A stretch of 26,251 nt of DNA from JAHJDR01 sp964609965 (GTDB lineage Bacteria > UBA10199 > JADGCS01). This document shows positions 22,430 to 26,251 of this stretch, one piece after another. A program made the position numbers and the translations under genes. Position 1 is the stretch's first letter. Each line of letters opens with the position of its first letter. The notes under the pieces were generated by a model that saw only the letters and a program-made list of their open reading frames with translations, searched no databases and was not told the origin of the DNA. The stretch lies in contig CAZSTS010000029.1 in NCBI GenBank assembly GCA_964609965.1, positions 1 to 26,251 of the forward strand, read 5' to 3'.

Positions 22430-23233
22430 ATGGTTAGAAAATTTGTAATAATAATATCTATCGCATTATTTTTCACGCAATGTTCTCAGTTTACCTCTAT
22501 TTTTTCTGGTGGGGGAACGAGTTCACATAAAAAGGCTTCAACATCTTCAACAAAGGTAGCTTCTGTTGAAAATACGCCTATTGTTCTCAATTCCGAAAGA
22601 GATCCCATTACTACAAAAAAAGGAATTTATTACTTTGTAGGACCTGGAGACACGCTGGCTCAAATCGCAGAAGTTTATAAAATCAATTCTGAGGATTTGG
22701 CCCAAATCAATAATCTCTTTGATTCTGATCTTGCTGTTGGGAGAAGGCTGTTTATTCCCCATAGAAGGAATAGGCGAGACTACCTCACGGTCACCAAAGT
22801 TATTAAGGACAAGAAGATTGCTAGGGACCGTTCCAAAGGCACGGTGCATTTTGTATGGCCAGTGAAGAAATTTGTTATGACAAGTCCGTTTGGCATGAGG
22901 CGTGGGCGTCCACACGATGGCGTTGATCTCTCTGCAAAAACAGGAACACCTATTTATGCTGCTGCTGAGGGTAAAGTCATCTACACTAAAAGATTTTCTG
23001 GCTATGGCAACCTCATTGTTATCAAACACGCGCATGATTATTTTACGGCTTATGCCCATTGTCATAGAATCAAAACAAAGACTGGTAAGGTTGTAAAGAG
23101 GGGCCAACAAATTGGAACTGTCGGAAAAACAGGCCGTTCAACCGGGCCCCATTTGCATTTTGAGGTTCATAAGGGTGTGACTGCCATCAACCCTGTTAAG
23201 GTTTTGCCAAAGAAAAAATATAAGAAATGGTAA
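22430..23233 (+). CDS. nlpD: NlpD-like LysM and M23 metallopeptidase envelope protein
   Basis: The N-terminus is a short signal with Cys18 in a weak lipobox (FFTQC). One LysM domain (about 66-110; GPGDTLAQIAEVYKI, GRRLFIP) binds peptidoglycan. The M23/LytM domain (about 140-260) has H162 and D166 in PHDGVD, H210 in YAH, and H241/H243 in GPHLHFEV, the complete zinc and catalytic set. E. coli NlpD lacks such residues and only activates AmiC, so this protein could be an endopeptidase itself. It follows surE and pcm as nlpD does in Proteobacteria. The ATG at 22430 has only a distant GGAG. Confidence 0.9.
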   Translation: MVRKFVIIISIALFFTQCSQFTSIFSGGGTSSHKKASTSSTKVASVENTPIVLNSERDPITTKKGIYYFVGPGDTLAQIAEVYKINSEDLAQINNLFDSDLAVGRRLFIPHRRNRRDYLTVTKVIKDKKIARDRSKGTVHFVWPVKKFVMTSPFGMRRGRPHDGVDLSAKTGTPIYAAAEGKVIYTKRFSGYGNLIVIKHAHDYFTAYAHCHRIKTKTGKVVKRGQQIGTVGKTGRSTGPHLHFEVHKGVTAINPVKVLPKKKYKKW

Positions 23234-23270
23234 CCCGGCTTCGTCGGCCTAGGCCAACTACGCCGCGGCA
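23234..23270. repeat. GC-rich palindromic spacer before apt
   Basis: Directly after the stop codon, a GC-rich block contains the 10-bp palindrome GGCCTAGGCC (23246-23255) flanked by CGGCTTCGTC and ACTACGCCGCGG, which can partly pair. Similar GGCTTCGTCGGCC strings seem familiar as dispersed bacterial repeats, from memory. It separates nlpD from the ribosome site of apt and has no T-run. Confidence 0.5.
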
Positions 23271-23281
23271 AGGGAGGTAAA

Positions 23282-23794
23282 ATGGATTTAGGAAAAACAA
23301 TAAGAGATATTCCTGATTTTCCAAAAGAGGGAATTTTATTCAAAGACATCACAACTTTGCTCAAAGACCCCGTGGCGTTTAAGGAATCCATTCGCCAGAT
23401 GAAAGAGGCTTTTCAAGGCAAAGGTATCACAAAAGTGGTCGGAGCAGAATCGCGAGGTTTTATTTTTGGTACCCCGCTTGCTCTTGAATTGGGTGCAGGT
23501 TTTGTGCCTATTCGCAAGCCTGGCAAGCTTCCTGCAGAAACTTTGTCAGAAGAATACACTTTGGAGTACGGCACAGACAAAATCGAAATCCACATAGATG
23601 CGATTGAAAAGGGCGAGAAGGTTCTCTTTGTTGACGATCTATTAGCCACAGGCGGCACAGCTGAAGCGAGTGCAAAGCTCTTAGAAAAAATGGGTGCTGA
23701 TGTTGTGGGATACCTCTTTCTCATCGAGCTCGATTTCTTAAAAGGTCGTGAGAAACTTAGCGGAAAGAATGTGGTGTCGTTGGTGCATTATTAG
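23282..23794 (+). CDS. apt: Adenine phosphoribosyltransferase
   Basis: Apt salvages adenine by transfer to PRPP, giving AMP. The protein starts with the family sequence DLGKTIRDIPDFPKEGILFKD. VVGAESRGFIFG is the purine-binding loop and VLFVDDLLATGGTAEA (114-129) is the PRPP site. At 170 aa it is full length. AGGGAGG lies four bases before the ATG. It may end the surE-pcm-nlpD transcript; a strong hairpin follows 35 bp after the stop codon. Confidence 0.96.
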   Translation: MDLGKTIRDIPDFPKEGILFKDITTLLKDPVAFKESIRQMKEAFQGKGITKVVGAESRGFIFGTPLALELGAGFVPIRKPGKLPAETLSEEYTLEYGTDKIEIHIDAIEKGEKVLFVDDLLATGGTAEASAKLLEKMGADVVGYLFLIELDFLKGREKLSGKNVVSLVHY

Positions 23795-23829
23795 GATGAG
23801 AATGAGAAAATGGCATGGGAAAATAGAGG

Positions 23830-23853
23830 AAAATTTGGCTGAAGCCAAATTTT
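23830..23853. terminator. Intrinsic terminator after apt
   Basis: AAAATTTGGC, loop TGAA, and GCCAAATTTT form a perfect ten-pair stem ending in four T bases. It lies between apt and the tRNA gene, two bases before the tRNA 5' end, so it could also shape processing of the tRNA precursor. It is symmetric and may act in both directions. Confidence 0.75.
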
Positions 23854-23855
23854 AT

Positions 23856-23928
23856 GCCCTTGTAACTCAGTGGATAGAGTGACGGCTTCCTAAGCCGTGA
23901 GTCCCAGGTTCGAATCCTGGCAAGGGCG
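23856..23928 (+). tRNA. tRNA-Arg (anticodon CCU)
   Basis: The 73-base cloverleaf is complete. The acceptor GCCCTTG pairs fully with CAAGGGC. The D arm is ACTC/GAGT. The anticodon stem ACGGC/GCCGT carries loop TTCCTAA, giving anticodon CCT at 23889-23891, which reads AGG (Arg). The T arm is CCAGG-TTCGAAT-CCTGG with a five-base variable loop. The discriminator is G and the CCA end is not encoded (CAC follows), so CCA is added after transcription. Minus-strand frames across it are spurious. Confidence 0.95.
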
Positions 23929-23950
23929 CACAGTTCCGACCGAGCGCGCA

Positions 23951-23981
23951 AAACCAAAAAGTGACCGTCACTTTTTGGTTT
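23951..23981 (+). terminator. Terminator hairpin after tRNA-Arg
   Basis: The arms 23951-23965 and 23967-23981 are perfect 15-base complements around a single central C, with GTCACTTTTTGGTTT as the right arm. As RNA the loop would open to three or five bases. It is 23 bases after the tRNA 3' end and has a T-rich descending arm. Confidence 0.7.
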
Positions 23982-23983
23982 GT

Positions 23984-24007
23984 CTGTCCACAAATATGGA
24001 CAGTTTT
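23984..24007 (+). terminator. Second terminator hairpin
   Basis: CTGTCCA, loop CAAATA and TGGACAG (23984-24003) form a perfect seven-pair stem followed by TTTT. It lies two bases after the first hairpin and is followed by a third small stem GTTTTC-TGAA-GAAAAC (24003-24018). Together they make a tandem terminator. Confidence 0.55.
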
Positions 24008-24018
24008 CTGAAGAAAAC

Positions 24019-24249
24019 GTACCCCACCAATTTCTAACGCACTAATAAACAATAAGAATTCAATTGTTTTCCACAGTGCGGTTTAAATGACGGCTTTGTA
24101 TGCTGAGTATCTAAAAGTATTAGTAAAAAACTTATCTTTCTGATTTACAAAGAAAAAAATACATTCTAAAACGCCTCTTTGCTTTTGTAAGACAGAATCC
24201 AGAATATTGTTAATTCTAAAATTGTTATTGCTAAGGAGGTAATCAAACA
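24019..24249. other. Leader region of the peptide transporter gene
   Basis: No gene is seen. The region is AT-rich and contains the candidate promoter at 24144-24172 and a strong AAGGAGGT ribosome site at 24233-24240, nine bases before the ATG. The stretch between the terminators and the promoter shows nothing I can name. Confidence 0.5.
24144..24172 (+). promoter_or_regulatory. Promoter of the peptide transporter gene
   Basis: TTTACA (24144-24149) and TAAAAC (24167-24172) are spaced by exactly 17 bases, matching a sigma-70 promoter at five and four of six positions. Transcription would start near 24179 and leave a leader of about 70 bases. Confidence 0.4.
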
Positions 24250-25542
24250 ATGAACACAAAACTCAAACACCCAAAGGGAATTTATCTCTTATTCACAGTC
24301 GAAATGTGGGAGAGGTTTAGTTATTATGGTATGCGTGCTATTTTAGTTTTGTACATGATTAAGTATCTCATGTTCTCAACTGAAGAAGCAGGCTCGGTTT
24401 ATGGTTGGTACACAGGTCTTGTTTACTTAGGTCCTGTTTTTGGTGGTTATTTAGCAGATCGCTATTTGGGGCAAAGATTTACTATTATATTAGGAGCTCT
24501 TATTATGGCTCTGGGCCACTTTACTCTCGCTTTTGAACAACTTACTTTCTTCTATGCCGGCCTTGTTTTATTAATCATCGGAAATGGTTTCTTTAAACCA
24601 AATGCTTCTGCAATGGTTGGGCAGCTTTATGAAACAAATGATCCAAGGCGTGATGGTGGTTACACCATATTTTATATGGGTGTAAATCTTGGTGCTTTTT
24701 TCTCTCCCTTTGTTTGCGGTACATTGGGCGAAAAAGTAGGTTGGCATTATGGTTTTGGCGCTGCTGGTATTGGAATGGTCATTGGTCTTCTGATTTTTAT
24801 GATCTTTCAAAATAAATACCTAGGAGATATTGGTAAAAAACCAATGCGAAAAGACCCTGCTCATAAAGCAGATAACGAAAAACCACTCACTAAAGAAGAA
24901 TGGCAACGTATTTTCGTGATTTTTCTCATGGCTTTCTTTGTGATCTTCTTTTGGGTGTCTTTTGAGCAGGCAGGTACTTCTCTTACATTATTTGCCGAAC
25001 GTGAAACTGATCGATTCATCCCATTTCTTAACTGGGAATTCCCAACAAGTTGGTTTCAATCCGTGAATCCATTATTCATCGTTATCTTGGCACCAATTAT
25101 GTCAAGCATGTGGATTCATCTTGGCAACAAAGATAGAGATCCTTCAACCCCTGCAAAGTTTATCTGGGGACTTATGCTTTTAGCATTCGGTTTTGTACTC
25201 ATGGCTTTTGCAGCTTATGTTTATAAAACATCAGGACCCGTAAATGTTTTATGGTTGTTGGGTTGCTACTTCTTCTTGACCCTAGGTGAGTTGTGCTTGT
25301 CACCTATTGGTCTTTCTTTAGTTTCCAAGTTAGCACCAGCAAAGTTCCTCTCACTTCTTATGGGAACCTGGTTCTTATCAAATGTTGTCGCCAACTGGTG
25401 TTCAGGCCTGTTTGGTGGTCAATACGATAGCATGGATCACTCATTCTTCTTCTCGATCCCAGTGATGATGGCTGTTGGAGCTTCAATAGTTCTTTTCATC
25501 ATGAAGCCATTTATCAAGAAAATGATGCATGGGGTTAAGTAG
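24250..25542 (+). CDS. POT-family proton-dependent oligopeptide transporter
   Basis: This is an inner-membrane symporter of the MFS/POT (PTR2) family that takes up di- and tripeptides with protons. The ExxERFxYYG motif is complete at E18-M-W-E21-R22-F-S-Y-Y-G27. GNGFFKPNASAMVGQLY, the DGGYTIFYMGVNLGAFFSP signature of helix five, and FFWVSFEQAGTSLTLFAE in helix seven are also present. At 430 aa it is about 50 residues shorter than most bacterial members. Between helices six and seven there is only a short charged loop, so the two extra helices HA/HB seem to be missing, leaving 12 helices. The ribosome site AAGGAGGT is perfect. The gene is flanked by its own promoter and a hairpin. Confidence 0.93.
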   Translation: MNTKLKHPKGIYLLFTVEMWERFSYYGMRAILVLYMIKYLMFSTEEAGSVYGWYTGLVYLGPVFGGYLADRYLGQRFTIILGALIMALGHFTLAFEQLTFFYAGLVLLIIGNGFFKPNASAMVGQLYETNDPRRDGGYTIFYMGVNLGAFFSPFVCGTLGEKVGWHYGFGAAGIGMVIGLLIFMIFQNKYLGDIGKKPMRKDPAHKADNEKPLTKEEWQRIFVIFLMAFFVIFFWVSFEQAGTSLTLFAERETDRFIPFLNWEFPTSWFQSVNPLFIVILAPIMSSMWIHLGNKDRDPSTPAKFIWGLMLLAFGFVLMAFAAYVYKTSGPVNVLWLLGCYFFLTLGELCLSPIGLSLVSKLAPAKFLSLLMGTWFLSNVVANWCSGLFGGQYDSMDHSFFFSIPVMMAVGASIVLFIMKPFIKKMMHGVK

Positions 25543-25576
25543 AGATGATGGAAGGTAAAAATTAGATAATAAATAG

Positions 25577-25600
25577 GGGCGGCATCGAGCCGCCCTTGTT
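25577..25600 (+). terminator. Terminator between the transporter and rubrerythrin genes
   Basis: GGGCGGC, loop ATCGA and GCCGCCC form a perfect seven-pair GC-rich stem (25577-25595) followed by TTGTT. It is 34 bases after the transporter stop and 25 bases before the rubrerythrin ATG. It ends the transporter transcript or attenuates read-through into rubrerythrin. Confidence 0.6.
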
Positions 25601-25620
25601 GTATCAGCAAGGAGAAAAAT

Positions 25621-26151
25621 ATGGCAGAATTAAAAGGATCACAAACCGAAAAAAATCTTTTAGCCGCGTTTGCAGGTGAATCTCAGGCCAGAAACAAATA
25701 CACTTACTTTGCCAAACAGGCTCGCAAAGAAGGCTATCATTACATTGCAGACCTTTTTGAAGAGACAGCGATGAATGAGATGCAACATGCTAAAGATGAA
25801 TTTAAACACTTAGGTGGACTTGGCGATACAAAAGCAAATTTAAAAGCTGCCATGGATGGTGAAGATTACGAAACAACAACCATGTATCCTGATTTTGCCA
25901 AGATGGCAAAAGAGGAGGGCTTTTCTGAAATAGCTGTTCTCTTTAATCAAATTGGCAAAGTAGAGGCAGAGCATCGTGAGCGCTACAAAAAACTTCTCGA
26001 TATGGTTGAGAGCGACACAGTGTATGTTCGCGAAACAGCTATTAGATGGAAGTGCAGTAAGTGCGGACATATTCACGAAGCCAAAACGCCTCCAGGAAAG
26101 TGTCCTGTTTGCAAGCATGCACGGGAGTATTTTATTCCAAGCGATATTTAA
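25621..26151 (+). CDS. rbr: Rubrerythrin
   Basis: Rubrerythrin reduces hydrogen peroxide in anaerobes, taking electrons from rubredoxin. Residues 1-135 are the ferritin-like four-helix domain: E20 in FAGESQARNKY, E53 and H56 in MNEMQHA, E84, and E115 with H118 in KVEAEHRERY bind the di-iron site. The C-terminal rubredoxin-like domain has C145-x2-C148 and C161-x2-C164 for one iron. At 176 aa the length is normal. Compared from memory with Desulfovibrio vulgaris rubrerythrin, the position of ligand E97 is Thr87 (YETTTMYP). AAGGAG (25609-25614) is the ribosome site. Confidence 0.95.
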   Translation: MAELKGSQTEKNLLAAFAGESQARNKYTYFAKQARKEGYHYIADLFEETAMNEMQHAKDEFKHLGGLGDTKANLKAAMDGEDYETTTMYPDFAKMAKEEGFSEIAVLFNQIGKVEAEHRERYKKLLDMVESDTVYVRETAIRWKCSKCGHIHEAKTPPGKCPVCKHAREYFIPSDI

Positions 26152-26157
26152 TAATTG

Positions 26158-26196
26158 GGTCACAGGGTCGCTGGTTCGAAGGATCGTAGGGTACGG
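26158..26196 (+). repeat. Degenerate octamer tract after rubrerythrin
   Basis: The bases read GGTCACAG, GGTCGCTG, GTTCGAAG, GATCGTAG and GGTACGGG in steps of eight, starting seven bases after the rubrerythrin stop codon. It passes without a gap into the exact 7-bp repeat that closes the window. Confidence 0.5.
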
Positions 26197-26251
26197 GATG
26201 CTAGATGCTAGATGCTAGATGCTAGATGCTAGATGCTAGATGCTAGATGCT
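26197..26251 (+). repeat. Exact heptamer tandem repeat, unit GATGCTA
   Basis: Seven full copies and six bases of an eighth copy of GATGCTA run to the end of the window without a mismatch. Each junction makes a CTAG. The full length is unknown because the window stops inside it. It is the purest of the heptameric tracts and probably the youngest. Confidence 0.95.

Noticed and set aside
23757..24052. Minus-strand frames with ARIRTWDSRLRKPSLYPLSY and LPGFEPGTHGLGSRH
   Set aside because: These are well-known false proteins made by translating the complement of a tRNA gene, here tRNA-Arg.
26197..26251. CRISPR array
   Set aside because: The unit is only 7 bp, with no spacers; it is a simple tandem repeat.

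Overview
The window looks like a chromosomal segment of an AT-rich, Gram-negative, probably anaerobic bacterium. The Gram-negative reading rests on the lipoprotein and signal-peptide genes, a MltD-type lytic transglycosylase, and the surE-pcm-nlpD gene order known from Proteobacteria. Anaerobic or microaerobic life is suggested by a CoA-dependent 2-oxoacid:ferredoxin oxidoreductase operon and a rubrerythrin. FHA/PEGA/TPR envelope proteins, a VWA protein and a dispersed hairpin that translates as VLSEVEG would fit a deltaproteobacterium-like or related uncultured lineage. That placement is an inference and no marker gene proves it. I see no rRNA, CRISPR array, prophage or intact insertion sequence.

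Layout. 1-4003: a possible mobile-element end, a secreted hypothetical, smpB, a five-LysM lytic transglycosylase and a hypothetical protein. 4314-6477: two CDP-alcohol phosphatidyltransferases and a small membrane protein. 6661-8130: an exported VWA protein. 8236-13292: an XRE-cupin regulator followed by a por operon (gamma, a fused NAD(P)H oxidoreductase/ferredoxin, alpha, beta). 13491-15094: three small exported proteins, one with two chromo-barrel (Tudor-knot) repeats and one with paired EF-hands. 15089-20951: a divergent cluster of an FHA-TM-PEGA-TPR protein, a TolB/FlgO-like exported protein, a ten-TPR exported protein and a double-FHA tail-anchored protein. 20951-23794: surE, pcm, an nlpD-like M23 peptidase and apt. 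23856-23928: tRNA-Arg(CCU) between hairpin terminators. 24250-26151: a POT peptide transporter and rubrerythrin.

How the parts may work together. The por operon would oxidise or make a 2-oxoacid, with electrons passing through the fused ferredoxin/flavoprotein to or from NAD(P). The XRE-cupin protein is its likely regulator. The FHA cluster looks like an envelope assembly that reads cytoplasmic phosphothreonine and reaches the periplasm with PEGA and TPR modules. Its last gene overlaps surE, so it may be co-transcribed with stationary-phase repair and wall-remodelling functions.

The most unusual signal is outside the genes. Many intergenic gaps, usually starting at or within a few bases of a stop codon and often inside operons, are filled with tracts of about 7-bp period (sometimes 8 bp). 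The unit differs from locus to locus but the period stays the same (TAGTTAG, GTAGCTA, RGTCNAA, AGGTTAC, GGATCGT, GATGCTA). There are at least nine heptameric tracts in 26 kb. They recall the heptanucleotide STRR repeats of heterocystous cyanobacteria, but here the unit is not fixed. A separate 94-bp near-palindrome (14541-14634), the VLSEVEG hairpin and a GC-rich palindromic spacer before apt add to a repeat-rich intergenic landscape.
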